A stretch of 64,000 nucleotides of DNA from Firmicutes bacterium HGW-Firmicutes-16 (GCA_002841545.1 PGZZ01000006.1:186001-250000); one strand, 5' to 3'; counted from the first letter of the stretch, positions 1 through 10,761 are shown. A program made the numbers and translations. Notes: generated by a model from the sequence alone, not told the origin.

Positions 1-231
1 AATGGGAACAACCGCGAGCTTTTTGCCGGAAATGCGCCTAACCTTTGCTCTTGCGACAGGAGTTTCGATTTCGAACTCCTCGAGTGGAAGGTCACGGGTT
101 GCCTCATAGCACATAAGTGTTGCGATTTCGGAAACAAGCTCACGGAATTCCTTAACGCTTGTGTCTTTCTCGCGCATAATGGAAAGCTTGTGCTGGATAA
201 GCGGATGGTCGAAAACAGTTACTTTACTCAT
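1..231 (-). CDS. upp: Uracil phosphoribosyltransferase, N-terminal part
   Basis: The first 77 codons read [16 protein letters not shown] and then [14 protein letters not shown], the characteristic start of bacterial Upp. Upp joins uracil and PRPP to make UMP in pyrimidine salvage in the cytoplasm. A GGGAG ribosome site lies just upstream of the ATG. The gene runs off the left edge, so the PRPP-binding and uracil-binding loops are not visible. It is transcribed in the same direction as the downstream tsaBED genes but is separated from tsaB by about 34 bases. Identification rests on the N-terminus only, which is well conserved. Confidence 0.9.
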   Translation of the reverse strand, partial: MSKVTVFDHPLIQHKLSIMREKDTSVKEFRELVSEIATLMCYEATRDLPLEEFEIETPVARAKVRRISGKKLAVVPI

Positions 232-265
232 AGTAATTCTCCCTTTATTTTATCTGTGAAACAAG

Positions 266-964
266 TTACTTTCCGAAAACTCTATCCTGCCGCTCTCGTT
301 CGGCCTGACTCAAACGCAGGTAGACCGGAAGCAACTCATGGACGGATTGAGCGTTCTCTCTCTTTGCCGCCATGCAGACGCCCCATGCGGATTGGTGCCG
401 AAGGGGCTCGGGCGCGATATGCGCATCAAGCTTTAAATTTTCCAAAGCATTATAACACATTGACGCCCCATCTCCAATAACAAAGACGGAATTATTTGTA
501 TTTTCTATATCTTCCACTAATTTGGCTGTTCCGATTGCTCTATCCTCACAAAGACGAACTGGAATCCCGTCCTTTATGACGAAGTTCGCGTTGTAGAACT
601 GACTGCGCTTTGCGTCCATGACGCAGCAGATTAGGCTGCCCTCGGGGAAAGCAACTCCGTTATATGCCATCGCCAGTAGGGTCGAAACCCCGCAGACGGG
701 TTTATCAGCCGCCCACGCGAGACCCTTGACAGCGGAAACGCCGATGCGTATACCAGTAAAAGACCCAGGTCCTTGCGCTACGGCGATAAGGTCGATATCA
801 GAAAGCGTAAGCGAGAGGTTTTTGAGCATGTCCTCCGCCATTGGAAGCAAGGTGCGGCTGTGGGTAAGGCCGCTGTTTTGAAAATGTTGTGAGATAAGTC
901 CTATCTCATCACAGACCGCGACAGAGGCGGACTTTGCGCTCGATTCAAAGCCTAATATACGCAT
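266..964 (-). CDS. tsaB: tRNA t6A modification protein TsaB
   Basis: A 232-residue ASKHA-fold protein starting MRILGFESS, with the family motif GPGSFTGIRIG near residue 66. TsaB is the non-catalytic partner of TsaD; with TsaE they move the threonylcarbamoyl group to A37 of ANN-decoding tRNAs. An AGGAGG site precedes the ATG, and the start overlaps the tsaE stop by one base (TGATG), so translation is probably coupled. Gene order tsaE-tsaB on one strand after tsaD and rimI is a common Clostridia arrangement. Length is normal. Confidence 0.95.
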   Translation of the reverse strand: MRILGFESSAKSASVAVCDEIGLISQHFQNSGLTHSRTLLPMAEDMLKNLSLTLSDIDLIAVAQGPGSFTGIRIGVSAVKGLAWAADKPVCGVSTLLAMAYNGVAFPEGSLICCVMDAKRSQFYNANFVIKDGIPVRLCEDRAIGTAKLVEDIENTNNSVFVIGDGASMCYNALENLKLDAHIAPEPLRHQSAWGVCMAAKRENAQSVHELLPVYLRLSQAERERQDRVFGK

Positions 965-1401
965 CAGTTATCCTCCTCGGGAGCTTCAACTGTAATTTTT
1001 CGGTCGGTGTCCGAGAACTTGTCGATTGTGACCTTAGTTTCGGAACCGTCAAAGGCGTCGGTGACATTTTCGCTCCATTCAACGACGCAGACTCCGCCGC
1101 GGGCGAGGTAGTCCTCCCAACCAATGTCAAAAAGCTCATCCGAGCTCCTGAGACGGTACATATCAAAATGGAAAAGCTCAAGCGAGCCGCCGTATTCGTT
1201 AACGATTGTGAAGGTCGGGCTTGTGACACGGTCGCTTGACCCGAGTCCTCGCGCCATGCCGCGCACGAAAGCGGTTTTGCCCGCGCCAAGGTCGCCGTAA
1301 AGCGCGACGACGGAACCGGAATAGAGTGTCTTTGCAAGTGCCTGACCGACAAGCTCGGTTTCTTCAACTGAATGTGTGATTACTTCCATAGTCATATCCA
1401 T
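964..1401 (-). CDS. tsaE: tRNA t6A biosynthesis ATPase TsaE
   Basis: A P-loop protein of about 145 residues with Walker [14 protein letters not shown] and the family motif [10 protein letters not shown]. TsaE hydrolyses ATP to reset the TsaB-TsaD complex during t6A synthesis. The open frame extends 23 codons further upstream into tsaD. I chose the ATG whose product starts [11 protein letters not shown] because it lies just past the tsaD stop, has a GGAG about 10 bases upstream, and gives the usual family length. Two more ATGs follow within five codons and cannot be excluded. Confidence 0.93.
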   Translation of the reverse strand: MDMTMEVITHSVEETELVGQALAKTLYSGSVVALYGDLGAGKTAFVRGMARGLGSSDRVTSPTFTIVNEYGGSLELFHFDMYRLRSSDELFDIGWEDYLARGGVCVVEWSENVTDAFDGSETKVTIDKFSDTDRKITVEAPEEDN

Positions 1402-1405
1402 AACA

Positions 1406-2407
1406 TTAAAGCTCCATGTTTGCGTAGGCGTTGAGGTCGCTCCCCGCCCTTGTGCCGGCAAGGAATTCATAATAGCCCTGACAGCCGATCATCGCGCCGT
1501 TATCACCGCAGAGGGAGAGGGGTGGGACAAATAGCTGTGCGCCCTCTTTTTCGGCAGCAATGCGAAAATCCTCGCGAATGCGGGAGTTCGCGGCAACGCC
1601 GCCCGCAACGGCAATTTTTTTATAACCTAGTTCGCGTGCGAGCTGCATCGTTCGGGGAACAAGGCTCTCGCTCACGGCGCGAGAAAAAGACGCGCAAAGC
1701 GATTCGCGGTCAAGCGTTTCGCCTTTCTGCTCAGCGTTGTGGACGAGATTAACTACTGAGGTTTTAAGCCCCGAAAAGCTCATGTCGTAGGGGTTGCCCT
1801 CAACATGGGAGCGGGGCAGGACGTATTTTGAGTCGTCGCCTGTTTTTGAAAGCGCGTCGACGTGCTTTCCGCCGGGATAGGGCAGGCCAAGCACTCGCGC
1901 AGTTTTGTCGAAGCATTCGCCTGCCGCGTCGTCTCGAGTCGCGCCGATTATCTTCATATCGGTGTAGCCGCGCACGTCGACGAGCATGGTGTTTCCGCCC
2001 GAAATCGCAAGGCAGAGAAACGGCGGCTCAAGCTCAGGAAAAGCAATGTAGTTTGCCGCGATGTGCCCCTTGATGTGATGCACCGGGATAAGCGGAATAC
2101 TAAGCGCATAAGCGACGGATTTTGCGAAGTTCACGCCGACGAGCACCGCCCCGATAAGTCCGGGGGCATAGGACACCGCCACCGCACCTAGGTCATTTTT
2201 TGTAATTCCGGCAACGGTCAGCGCGCGCTCCGAAAGCTGTGAAATAACCTCGACATGAGAACGTGAGGCAATTTCGGGCACGACCCCGCCATAAACGGCG
2301 TGCAAATCCGCCTGAGAGAATATTTGATCCGTGAGCACCTTCCTGCCGTTTTCGGTTATCGCGACAGCAGTTTCGTCGCAGGTGCTCTCGATTGACATTA
2401 TGAGCAT
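1406..2407 (-). CDS. tsaD: tRNA N6-threonylcarbamoyltransferase TsaD
   Basis: A 333-residue protein starting MLIMSIESTCDETAVAI, with the metal-binding HHIKGH motif near residue 110 and the ASKHA nucleotide-binding segments AISGGNT and VAGGVAANS. TsaD transfers the threonylcarbamoyl group from threonylcarbamoyl-AMP to tRNA A37. The start overlaps the end of rimI by ten bases and has an AGAGG about nine bases upstream. Full length for the family. It sits in the expected rimI-tsaD-tsaE-tsaB set; the gene making threonylcarbamoyl-AMP (tsaC/sua5) is not in this window. Confidence 0.97.
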   Translation of the reverse strand: MLIMSIESTCDETAVAITENGRKVLTDQIFSQADLHAVYGGVVPEIASRSHVEVISQLSERALTVAGITKNDLGAVAVSYAPGLIGAVLVGVNFAKSVAYALSIPLIPVHHIKGHIAANYIAFPELEPPFLCLAISGGNTMLVDVRGYTDMKIIGATRDDAAGECFDKTARVLGLPYPGGKHVDALSKTGDDSKYVLPRSHVEGNPYDMSFSGLKTSVVNLVHNAEQKGETLDRESLCASFSRAVSESLVPRTMQLARELGYKKIAVAGGVAANSRIREDFRIAAEKEGAQLFVPPLSLCGDNGAMIGCQGYYEFLAGTRAGSDLNAYANMEL

Positions 2408-2859
2408 GTGGTCGTATCCTCTTTCTTTAAGAACAAGGTCAGGAGGAGTGCGTCCTCCTTTGGCCTGTCGTAGTAGTTTTTGCGTTTTCCCACAGTTTCA
2501 AAGCCGTGCTTAGTGTAGAGGTATCTTGCGGCATGATTGCTCTCCCGAACCTCAAGCGTCATGAAGGCGAGAGTGCTTTTCGTCCGCTCAACGAGAGCGG
2601 AGATGAGCGCATCCGCAACACCGTGCCTTCTGTATTCTGGCGCGACGGCAATGTTAGAAATATAGCCCTCATCCAAAACGAACATCAGTCCGATGTAGCC
2701 CATGACAGTTCCGCTGTCGCTCAAGGCGGCAAGGAAGACGCAGTTTTCAGCGCACATCTGCTTTTCCAGCGCGGCGCGGTGCCACGGAAGTGAAAAGCAT
2801 GCGCATTCGATAGCTTGAATCTCATCGAGGTGTGCGGGTTTGACGTCAGTAATTGTCAT
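2398..2859 (-). CDS. rimI: Ribosomal protein S18 alanine N-acetyltransferase-like GNAT
   Basis: A 153-residue GNAT acetyltransferase with the acetyl-CoA pyrophosphate loop VAPEYRRHGVADAL and the RimI-typical tail ARYLYTKHGFETVGKRKNYY. RimI acetylates the N-terminal alanine of ribosomal protein S18, and close relatives acetylate other N-termini. Its place immediately before tsaD is the classic genomic context for RimI. A GAGGTG ribosome site precedes the ATG. The exact substrate in this organism is inferred from family and context. Confidence 0.9.
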   Translation of the reverse strand: MTITDVKPAHLDEIQAIECACFSLPWHRAALEKQMCAENCVFLAALSDSGTVMGYIGLMFVLDEGYISNIAVAPEYRRHGVADALISALVERTKSTLAFMTLEVRESNHAARYLYTKHGFETVGKRKNYYDRPKEDALLLTLFLKKEDTTTCS

Positions 2860-2886
2860 AATTTCACCTCATGTTGCGGCTCATAT

Positions 2887-5445
2887 TTATTTCGCGTCGC
2901 TCCAACTCTTGCCGATGTTTGCGTCGACATCCAGAGGTACGCTGTAACGGACGGCATTTTCCATCTCTTGAGTCAGTATTTTTTTAACCGTTTCGGCTTC
3001 TTTTTCGGGGCACTCGACAATCAGTTCATCGTGTATTTGTAAAATGAGCTTGCCCCCCAGCCCCTCTGACTCCAAGCGGCGGTGTACATTCACCATCGCA
3101 AGCTTAATAATATCTGCTGCCGTGCCCTGTATGGGAGTATTAAGTGCCACTCGCTCGCCGAAGGAGCGGAGATTGAAGTTCGCCGATTTGAGCTCCGGCA
3201 GGGGACGTCTGCGCCCGAAAAGGGTTGCGACATAGCCGTCGTCCTTGGCCTTTTTCTTGATACCGTCCATATAGCCGCGAACGCCGCTGTATTTTTCAAG
3301 GTAAGTGTCGATATAAGCTTTTGCCTCAGATTGATAGACGCCGATATCCTGCGCAAGCGAGAACGCCGAAATTCCGTAGACAATACCGAAATTGACTGCC
3401 TTGGCACGAGAGCGCTGTAGCTTTGTCACTTCAGCGAGCGGTATGCCGAGAACCTGCGAAGCCGTGACGGCGTGGATGTCCTCGCCGTTTTTAAAGGCGT
3501 TTTTCATTGTTTCGTCGCCGCTGATGTGGGCGAGGAGGCGAAGTTCAATCTGACTGTAATCCGCGTCGACAAGCAGGTTTCCGTTTGAGGCGACGAACAT
3601 CTTGCGCAGCTGCGCACCGAGCTCGGTACGCACAGGGATGTTTTGCAGGTTCGGCTCGGTCGAGGAGAGCCTGCCCGTTGCAGTCACGGTCATCTGAAAA
3701 CTTGTGTGAATGCGTCCGTCCGAGCCTACGACCTTAATGAGTCCATCGCAGTAGGTCGATTTGAGCTTGGTCAGCTGACGGTATTCGGAAATCTTATCTA
3801 TGATTTCATGTTTGCCGCGGAGACCGTCCAGAACGTCCGCGTTCGTCGACCAGCCTGTCTTGGTCTTCTTGCCGTAGGGTAACATGAGCTTTTCGAAAAG
3901 TATCTCGCCGAGCTGCTTCGGGGAATTGATGTTGAACTCCTCGCCAGCGAGTGACCAGATGTCCTTTTGCAGAGCTTCGATACCGATAGAAAGCTGTTTT
4001 CCGAAGTCAAATATCGCCTGCTTGTCGACGGCAAAACCGACCTGCTCCATGTGTGAGATGACCTCACAGAGCGGAAGTTCGATTTTTTCGAGAAGATCCG
4101 TCATTCCCTCATTATCAAGCCGAGCTTTCAAAACAGGATAAAGTGCGAAAATGGCCTCGCTGCCGTGCATCGGGTCGCCCAGATATTTTGCGGAGATTCT
4201 CTCCAGCTCATAGCCTGACTCAGTTGGGGCGAGAAGATAGGCGGCAAGCGCCGTGTCAAAGTCAAAACCCCTGCAATCTAGATTTTCCGACATAAGTCGA
4301 CCCATAAAATCTTTGTTATTGTGGGAAAGCTTGTGAACTTGTTGAGAAAACAGCTCTTTTAAGAAGCTATTGTAATTATCGCCGAGATTTGCCCAACGCA
4401 GTATAAAAACGGCGTTTCCATCACAGAGTTCCAGAGCATCAAGCCCTCCGTCAAGGGGAAGAACGGCGATATGGGGCAGTTTCCTCATTTTTTCTGAAAG
4501 CTGTGTGAGCTCTGTTTCGCTGTTGACTTCGATAATCGGCAGAGCGGCAGGCTTTGGTGCGGAAGTTCCGTCTGCCTTTTCGGTGATGCCCCACTTTTCA
4601 ATGAGCGAGTTGAAGCCGAGACGACGGAAAATCTCATAGCCGCCACCAAAGTCTCCGGAAAACACACAGTTTTCCGGAGAAAAATCGATGGGCACATTCA
4701 ATTCAATAGTAGCAAGGGAAAAGGACATCTCCGCGTCCGGTTTTCCATCAACGAGCTTTGTTTTGACGGCGTCCTTTATTTCGAGAGAGTCAACATCGGA
4801 GTAGATTTTATCTATCGTCCCGTAAGCGCGGATAAGCTCGGTCGCGGTCTTTTCGCCGATGCCCTTTACGCCGGGGATATTATCGCTTGAGTCGCCCATG
4901 AGCGCCTTGAGGTCGATAATTTTCTTGGGTTCAAAACCATATTCCTCAAAAAACACCTCGGGGGTGTATTCGGTCGTTTCGGTCTTGCCCATGCGGCTTT
5001 TGATATGCCTGACATGGGTCGTTTCCGTAATGAGCTGGAAGCTGTCCTTATCGCCGGTTACGATGACGCATTCCCAGCGCTTCTCACCGCAGACGCGGCT
5101 CACGGTACCGATGAGGTCATCCGCCTCATAGCCCTCTAGCTCGAGACGCTTGACACCGAGAGAATCCAGCACTTCCTTGAGTATCGGTATTTGGATGGCA
5201 AGCTCCTCCGGCATTGCTTTGCGCTGAGCCTTGTAGGCCTCGAACTGCAGGTGCCGGAAGGTTGGGGCTTTCAGATCAAAGGCGACACAAACCGCATGAG
5301 GCTTTTCCTCGTCTATGAGCCTGCGCAGTATTGTGAGAAAGCCATATATACCGTTTGTTGGGGTGCCGTCTGGCGAATTGAGCATACGAATTCCGTAGAA
5401 TGTCCGGTTGACTATGCTGTTGCCGTCAAGGATCATGAGTTTCAT
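2887..5445 (-). CDS. polA: DNA polymerase I
   Basis: An 852-residue Pol I. The N-terminal 5' nuclease has GDKDSFQLI and GDSSDNIPGVKGIGEKTA. The C-terminal polymerase shows motif A DYSQIELRLLAHISGDE, motif B RSRAKAVNFGIVYGIS and motif C QIHDELIVE. The middle 3'-5' exonuclease fold is present, but its metal-binding DxE strand reads IAVLPLDGG, so proofreading is probably lost, as in other Gram-positive Pol I enzymes. An in-frame TTG lies six codons upstream, but AAAGGA is correctly spaced only for the ATG of MKLMILDGNS. It fills gaps in Okazaki fragment processing and excision repair, beside uvrB. Confidence 0.97.
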   Translation of the reverse strand: MKLMILDGNSIVNRTFYGIRMLNSPDGTPTNGIYGFLTILRRLIDEEKPHAVCVAFDLKAPTFRHLQFEAYKAQRKAMPEELAIQIPILKEVLDSLGVKRLELEGYEADDLIGTVSRVCGEKRWECVIVTGDKDSFQLITETTHVRHIKSRMGKTETTEYTPEVFFEEYGFEPKKIIDLKALMGDSSDNIPGVKGIGEKTATELIRAYGTIDKIYSDVDSLEIKDAVKTKLVDGKPDAEMSFSLATIELNVPIDFSPENCVFSGDFGGGYEIFRRLGFNSLIEKWGITEKADGTSAPKPAALPIIEVNSETELTQLSEKMRKLPHIAVLPLDGGLDALELCDGNAVFILRWANLGDNYNSFLKELFSQQVHKLSHNNKDFMGRLMSENLDCRGFDFDTALAAYLLAPTESGYELERISAKYLGDPMHGSEAIFALYPVLKARLDNEGMTDLLEKIELPLCEVISHMEQVGFAVDKQAIFDFGKQLSIGIEALQKDIWSLAGEEFNINSPKQLGEILFEKLMLPYGKKTKTGWSTNADVLDGLRGKHEIIDKISEYRQLTKLKSTYCDGLIKVVGSDGRIHTSFQMTVTATGRLSSTEPNLQNIPVRTELGAQLRKMFVASNGNLLVDADYSQIELRLLAHISGDETMKNAFKNGEDIHAVTASQVLGIPLAEVTKLQRSRAKAVNFGIVYGISAFSLAQDIGVYQSEAKAYIDTYLEKYSGVRGYMDGIKKKAKDDGYVATLFGRRRPLPELKSANFNLRSFGERVALNTPIQGTAADIIKLAMVNVHRRLESEGLGGKLILQIHDELIVECPEKEAETVKKILTQEMENAVRYSVPLDVDANIGKSWSDAK

Positions 5446-5488
5446 TAGTGCATATCCTTTCAAAGACGCAATCCTTGCGCTTCTGAGC

Positions 5489-7456
5489 TTATTTTTCCCC
5501 GCGGAGCTTTATTAATCTGTCACGCAGCTCGGCAGCAAATTCGAATTCGAGCATCTTTGCCGCATCCTTCATCTGCTTTTCGAGCTTATCGATGAGTTGA
5601 CGTTTTTCTGAATCGGTCATCTTGATGCCGGAGTTGCCCTTTTCGTCGTCTTCGGTCACGCCGGAAATTTCCAGCAGATTGCGGACTGATTTTACTATAG
5701 TCTTCGGTGTGATACCATGTTCCTCGTTATAGGCGTTTTGCTTGATACGGCGGCGGTCCGTTTCATCGATCGCCGCTTTCATCGACGGGGTAATCTTGTC
5801 GGCGTACATGATGACAAGACCGCCAACATTACGCGCGGCGCGCCCGGTCGTCTGGATAAGGCTTGTTTCGCTTCGCAGGAAGCCTTCCTTGTCTGCGTCG
5901 AGTATCGCAACGAGTGAGACTTCCGGCAGGTCAAGTCCTTCGCGCAGAAGGTTTATTCCGATGAGCGCATCGAACTCGCCGAGGCGTAGGTCGCGGATAA
6001 TTTCCATGCGCTCGATGGTGTTAATGTCGTGGTGCATATAGCGGCATTTGATGCCTGCACCGCCAAGATAGGTCGTGAGGTCCTCCGCCATTTTTTTCGT
6101 GAGCGTTGTGACGAGAGTCCGCTCGTTTTTTTCGACGCGCATATTGATTTCACTTATGAGGTCGTCGATTTGACCCTCGGAGGGACGGACGGAGACCTCG
6201 GGGTCAAGCAGTCCCGTTGGCCTAATAATCTGTTCAACGATTTGAGCCGAGCGTTCTCGCTCATAAAGTGTGGGTGTCGCTGAAACATATACGACCTGTT
6301 TTATACGCTCCTGAAACTCAGGAAATTTCAGAGGACGGTTATCGAAAGCGGAGGGCAGACGGAAGCCGTATTCGACTAAGTTTTCTTTTCGCGCCCTGTC
6401 GCCGCTGTACATCGCGCGCACCTGCGGAAGGGTGACGTGGCTTTCGTCCACGAAAAGAATGAAATCCTTCGGGAAGTAGTCCAGCAGCGTCATAGGTGCG
6501 CTTCCGACAGGCCTGCCGCTGACGATGCGCGAATAGTTTTCGATGCCGGAGCAGTAGCCTAGCTCCTGCATCATTTCAATGTCGTAATTCGTGCGTTGTG
6601 AGAGACGCTGGGCTTCGAGCAGCTTGCCGTTGTCCTGAAACCATTTGACACGCTCGTCACATTCGCGGCGTATTTCGTAAATCGCGTCCGCCATCTTGTC
6701 CTTGGTCGTGACGTAGTGGGACGCGGGGTATATCGCAACGTGCGAGAGCTTACGCTTAGGCGCTCCCGTCACGATGTTTATCTCGCTGATTCTTTCAATC
6801 TCATTCCCGAAAAACTCAACGCGAATCGCTGTGTCATATGAATACGCAGGGTAAATTTCAACTGTGTCGCCGCGCACTCTGAACATATTGCGCTCAAAGG
6901 CAATGTCGTTGCGCTCGTAGCGTATATCGATGAGCCGCCGCAAAAGCTCGTCCCTTTCGCGCACCTGTCCGGGGCGGAGAGAGATGACCATGCTGGCGTA
7001 GTCGATAGGGTCGCCCAGTCCATATATACAAGAGACTGAGGACACGACGATTACGTCGCGGCGCTCGAAAAGCGACGAGGTCGCGCTGTGGCGAAGCCGC
7101 TCGATCTCGTCGTTTATGGAGCTGTCTTTTTCAATAAAGGTGTCCGTGTGTGGAATGTACGCTTCCGGCTGATAGTAATCGTAATACGAAACGAAATACT
7201 CAACTGCGTTGTCGGGAAAAAACTCCTTGAATTCCGCGCAAAGCTGGGCGGCGAGCGTCTTGTTGTGAGCGAGCACAAGCGCCGGTCTCTGAAGCTTCTC
7301 GATGACCTTCGCCATGGTGAAGGTCTTTCCGCTGCCGGTGACGCCGAGGAGCGTCTGATCCTCGAATCCTAACTCAAAGCCACGGGCAAGAGCCTCGATA
7401 GCTTCCGGTTGGTCGCCTGCGGGGGTGTATTCACTTACTACATGAAAATCGCCCAT
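5489..7456 (-). CDS. uvrB: UvrABC excinuclease subunit B
   Basis: A 655-residue UvrB with Walker [16 protein letters not shown], the DNA-clamping beta-hairpin region [20 protein letters not shown], the DESH box, helicase motif [11 protein letters not shown], and a C-terminal UVR domain ([20 protein letters not shown]) that contacts UvrC. It verifies damage loaded by UvrA and presents it to UvrC. GGAG precedes the ATG. Length and motif order are standard. It lies between polA and pyk on the same strand, 43 bases from polA. Confidence 0.98.
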   Translation of the reverse strand: MGDFHVVSEYTPAGDQPEAIEALARGFELGFEDQTLLGVTGSGKTFTMAKVIEKLQRPALVLAHNKTLAAQLCAEFKEFFPDNAVEYFVSYYDYYQPEAYIPHTDTFIEKDSSINDEIERLRHSATSSLFERRDVIVVSSVSCIYGLGDPIDYASMVISLRPGQVRERDELLRRLIDIRYERNDIAFERNMFRVRGDTVEIYPAYSYDTAIRVEFFGNEIERISEINIVTGAPKRKLSHVAIYPASHYVTTKDKMADAIYEIRRECDERVKWFQDNGKLLEAQRLSQRTNYDIEMMQELGYCSGIENYSRIVSGRPVGSAPMTLLDYFPKDFILFVDESHVTLPQVRAMYSGDRARKENLVEYGFRLPSAFDNRPLKFPEFQERIKQVVYVSATPTLYERERSAQIVEQIIRPTGLLDPEVSVRPSEGQIDDLISEINMRVEKNERTLVTTLTKKMAEDLTTYLGGAGIKCRYMHHDINTIERMEIIRDLRLGEFDALIGINLLREGLDLPEVSLVAILDADKEGFLRSETSLIQTTGRAARNVGGLVIMYADKITPSMKAAIDETDRRRIKQNAYNEEHGITPKTIVKSVRNLLEISGVTEDDEKGNSGIKMTDSEKRQLIDKLEKQMKDAAKMLEFEFAAELRDRLIKLRGEK

Positions 7457-7481
7457 TAATTTCTCCTTGACATTATATGGC

Positions 7482-8897
7482 TTAGACGTGCATAACCTTG
7501 ATAAAGTTCGTTGACCCGGTAACGCCGATAGGCACTCCGGCGGTCAGCACTACCATGTCGCCTGCTGAGAGAAGGCCCGCGTCGACGACAGCCTTCAGAC
7601 CCTTTTCGAACAAGTCGTCGAGATTTTTCTCGTCGTTTACCATCAGAGTACTCACGCCCCAGGACATGTTGAGCTGGCGGCAGGTCTGCTCGGAGGTGAC
7701 TCCGGCGATTATGCGGCAGGGGGGACGGAACGCCGAAACCTCCTGCGCCGATTTGCCCGAAAGCGTGAAGGTGACGATAGCTTTCGCTCCTAGATCGATA
7801 GCCGAGGTGCAGGCTGCATGAGATATCGCGTGCGTCACATTGCCGCCGCTTGAAAACTCCATCTTTTCAAAGCGGGCTGTGTAGTTAATGTCCTCTTCCG
7901 CTCTGCTCGCGATGCGTACCATAGTGCGGAGCGACTCGACGGGGTATTTGCCCGCAGCGGTCTCGCCGGAGAGCATGATGGCGCTCGTGCCGTCGTATAT
8001 TGCGTTTGCTACGTCCGCTGCCTCAGCTCTCGTCGGACGGGGATAGATGATCATCGATTCGAGCATCTGTGTTGCGGTTATGACAGGCTTGCCGAACCTG
8101 TAGACCTTATGAATGAGCCGTTTCTGGATGACGGGAACCTCCTCAAGTGGGAGTTCCGCGCCAAGATCGCCGCGCGCAATCATGATTCCGTCGGCAACCT
8201 CAAGAATTTCATCAAAATTCTGCAGACCCTGCAGACATTCGATTTTTGCGACTATCTTGATTTTCTCTCCGCCGTTCCAGTTAAGGAGCATACGCACCTC
8301 TTTAACATCGTCGGCCGTGCGCACAAAGGACGCGGCAATGAAATCGAAGCCCTCGTGTGCCGCGAAGATGATATCGTCGTAGTCCTTTTTGCTGATGAAG
8401 GGCATTGTGAGGACGACCCCGGGGACGTTGACGCCCTTGCGGTCGGAGATGGGTCCGTCGTTTTCCACAGTGGAGACAATTTCGCTGCCCTTTGAATTCC
8501 TGACGAGCAGTGATATCTTTCCATCGTCGAGAAGTATCCTGTCGCCGGGCTTCACGTCGCCGGGAAGGCCCTCGTAGCTAACGTGCGCGCGCTCCGCGTT
8601 CCCGAGACATTCACCCGTGGTCAGAGTGAAGGTGCTGCCGGCTGTGAGCATGTCACTGCCGCCTTCGAATAGGCCAAGCCGTATTTCGGGACCCTTCGTA
8701 TCCATAAGGGCGGCAACAGGGATGTTGAGTTCCTCGCGAAGCGTCTTTAGGTCGTTGAGTCTTTTGAGCTGTTCCTCGTGCGTGCCGTGTGAGAAATTGA
8801 AACGCGCGACATCCATTCCGCTCGTAATGAGCGTTTTTAGGATGCCAGTTTCGTCCGTTGCCGGCCCGAGAGTACAGATTATCTTTGTTTTTCGCAT
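7482..8897 (-). CDS. pyk: Pyruvate kinase
   Basis: A 471-residue pyruvate kinase with the substrate segment [19 protein letters not shown], the TATQMLESM motif, and the signature [20 protein letters not shown]. It makes pyruvate and ATP from PEP and ADP. It lacks the extra C-terminal PEP-utiliser-like domain found in Bacillus Pyk, so it is the short form. GGAGG precedes the ATG. Upstream, a TGTATAAT sequence on the minus strand (8970-8977) is a possible -10 without a good -35. Confidence 0.97.
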   Translation of the reverse strand: MRKTKIICTLGPATDETGILKTLITSGMDVARFNFSHGTHEEQLKRLNDLKTLREELNIPVAALMDTKGPEIRLGLFEGGSDMLTAGSTFTLTTGECLGNAERAHVSYEGLPGDVKPGDRILLDDGKISLLVRNSKGSEIVSTVENDGPISDRKGVNVPGVVLTMPFISKKDYDDIIFAAHEGFDFIAASFVRTADDVKEVRMLLNWNGGEKIKIVAKIECLQGLQNFDEILEVADGIMIARGDLGAELPLEEVPVIQKRLIHKVYRFGKPVITATQMLESMIIYPRPTRAEAADVANAIYDGTSAIMLSGETAAGKYPVESLRTMVRIASRAEEDINYTARFEKMEFSSGGNVTHAISHAACTSAIDLGAKAIVTFTLSGKSAQEVSAFRPPCRIIAGVTSEQTCRQLNMSWGVSTLMVNDEKNLDDLFEKGLKAVVDAGLLSAGDMVVLTAGVPIGVTGSTNFIKVMHV

Positions 8898-9172
8898 ATA
8901 CGAACCTCCATTGACTTATTGTGAGGAATTAAAATGATTGACCGAACATTAGTACAATTATCTAATTATATTATACACCATATGCGTAAAAAAGCCACTA
9001 TTAATATGTAACCGTTTGGCAAATACCTAATGAAAATTAAGCCGACTACAGCTTCTGCGAATCATGCCGTGCTCAAAGGCTGAGGTTTACATAATGTTAT
9101 TTCGGGCTTGTAGATGCTACACACTTAGAACGCTCACCAATCCCGTACGGCGTTATGCGTTGCGAAGACCGT

Positions 9173-10684
9173 TTATTCATCACCTACATAACGCCCGATT
9201 CCGAAAGACATTTCCAGAAGAAAGCGTGTGTTGCTGTCGCAAAGATCAATCTGAGTCAGCTCGAAAATGCGCTTCAATCGGTAGGTGAGCGAGTTGCGAT
9301 GTATAAAGAGCTTTTCGGAGCACAGCTTGATGCTGCAATCGCTGGAAAGATAGGTTTCGAGAGTGCGGAAAAGCTCAGTGTTGTTTTCGCTGTCGTAGCT
9401 GTGAAGCCGTGATAGCGCCGGATGACAAAAGGAGCTAAGCTCCTCCGGATTTTTGACTGTGCCGAGGAGACCGAAAAACGCGTAGTGCGCAAACTTGCAG
9501 ACTCTTTGTCCGAAACGCAGACGGTTTTCAAGCTCAAGAGCGTGGCAGGCCTGCGAATAGTTTCGAGCGAAGTCCTCAATTTTGAAAAATGTATTGCTTA
9601 CGCCGATTGCAACGGACTCGGTCTTTGCGAAGTCGCCAAGAAGCGCGAACTGCTCATTAGTCAGACCCGAAGCTCCGGAGGGCGACAAAAGAGCGGCGAT
9701 GCCATTTTCGTGGTAAGTGAGCTGAGTGCCGGGGATAAGAGTCTTCAGCTTTGACGCAATTTGCTCTTTCAGATGCTTCTGACCGAGGTCGCGGGACTGG
9801 CTGATGCGCACAGCACACATATGCTCGGGAAAAACGAGCTTAGCGATGTAGGACACGAGCTTGTCCGCAGGCGCGCCGATGACCATTTCATAGAGCAGGC
9901 GCTGGTATTGAGTGCTGTCCGGCAGCAAATAGGGCGCGAATTTTGAAATCACATCTCCGGAGGCTGTTGACACAATACGCAGCAGCTCAAAGTGCTGCGG
10001 CGACACAGGATTTTCGTTTTCGAGCATCACGACGAAGCCAATCATGTGTCCGCTCTGAAATATCTTGCTGGAGAGCTTGCGAAGCGGAGAGGCGTAACAG
10101 GTAACGACAATGGGCTCCGAGGTTTTCGGCGCGTTTTTTACTATCTCCATATCATTGACCGCACTGATGAATTCGTAGCTGCAATAGCCCTGTCTGATAT
10201 TTTGAGCCCAGAGCGGGTCGTCAATTGGGTAGATGTTTGAACAAGACAGAACCTTGAAGTCGCGGTCAAGCAGAATAATAGAATTGCCGAGCTTTGATGC
10301 TGCGAGATTCGCGAAGGCAGCGACGCTTTTTGTCTGAGCCGCACAGTCCATCAGCTCCGCATAGAGCCCCTTGCTGCGTGAGGCGTCCACCAGAGACTTT
10401 GCTAGGTTAAAAAGGAAAAACAGCTTCTGCTCCTCCGCCAGCGCAAGATCATTTCCGGCGCTCTCGAGAGTTTCCGTCGCCGCCGAAGCGACAAGCACGC
10501 AGTGGGTCGGGAGATTTTTGGAGCCTATTTGTTCATAATAGCCAATATAGAGTACGTCGTTTTGGAAATCATCCTGAACCCCGTCCAGCAAGGCGGTGTC
10601 TCGTATGTCGAAGCAATCCGATATGCTGACTGTTCTGACAGGGATTTTTTCTGAAATCGAGCTGATAAGTTCGCTGAAAAGCAT
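9173..10684 (-). CDS. PucR/CdaR-family transcriptional regulator
   Basis: A 503-residue regulator whose C-terminus (LFIHRNSLTYRLKRIFEL) is the PucR-type helix-turn-helix found in PucR, CdaR and related activators of catabolic genes. The N-terminal half is a probable ligand-sensing region that I cannot assign. I chose the ATG of MLFSELISSI because AGAGGTGAG lies just upstream; the frame stays open for 13 more codons. It is divergent from the OYE-FAD-decarboxylase fusion gene, with a 189-base control region between them, and probably regulates that gene. The inducer is unknown. Confidence 0.82.
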   Translation of the reverse strand: MLFSELISSISEKIPVRTVSISDCFDIRDTALLDGVQDDFQNDVLYIGYYEQIGSKNLPTHCVLVASAATETLESAGNDLALAEEQKLFFLFNLAKSLVDASRSKGLYAELMDCAAQTKSVAAFANLAASKLGNSIILLDRDFKVLSCSNIYPIDDPLWAQNIRQGYCSYEFISAVNDMEIVKNAPKTSEPIVVTCYASPLRKLSSKIFQSGHMIGFVVMLENENPVSPQHFELLRIVSTASGDVISKFAPYLLPDSTQYQRLLYEMVIGAPADKLVSYIAKLVFPEHMCAVRISQSRDLGQKHLKEQIASKLKTLIPGTQLTYHENGIAALLSPSGASGLTNEQFALLGDFAKTESVAIGVSNTFFKIEDFARNYSQACHALELENRLRFGQRVCKFAHYAFFGLLGTVKNPEELSSFCHPALSRLHSYDSENNTELFRTLETYLSSDCSIKLCSEKLFIHRNSLTYRLKRIFELTQIDLCDSNTRFLLEMSFGIGRYVGDE

Positions 10685-10702
10685 AGTCTCACCTCTGCGG
10701 AT

Positions 10703-10731
10703 ATTATAGTGCACGGCGCACAAATCGGCAA
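10703..10731 (-). promoter_or_regulatory. Promoter of the PucR-like gene
   Basis: On the minus strand, TTGCCG (10726-10731) and TATAAT (10703-10708) are 17 bases apart, about 20-25 bases before the regulator's start codon. The -35 matches the consensus at four of six positions. Confidence 0.55.
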
Positions 10732-10761
10732 GTTAATTCTGTGTTGTACGACTATTTCTTT

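Noticed and set aside
1402-1470. Longer tsaE start
   Set aside because: It lies within tsaD, has no ribosome site, and makes the protein longer than the family.
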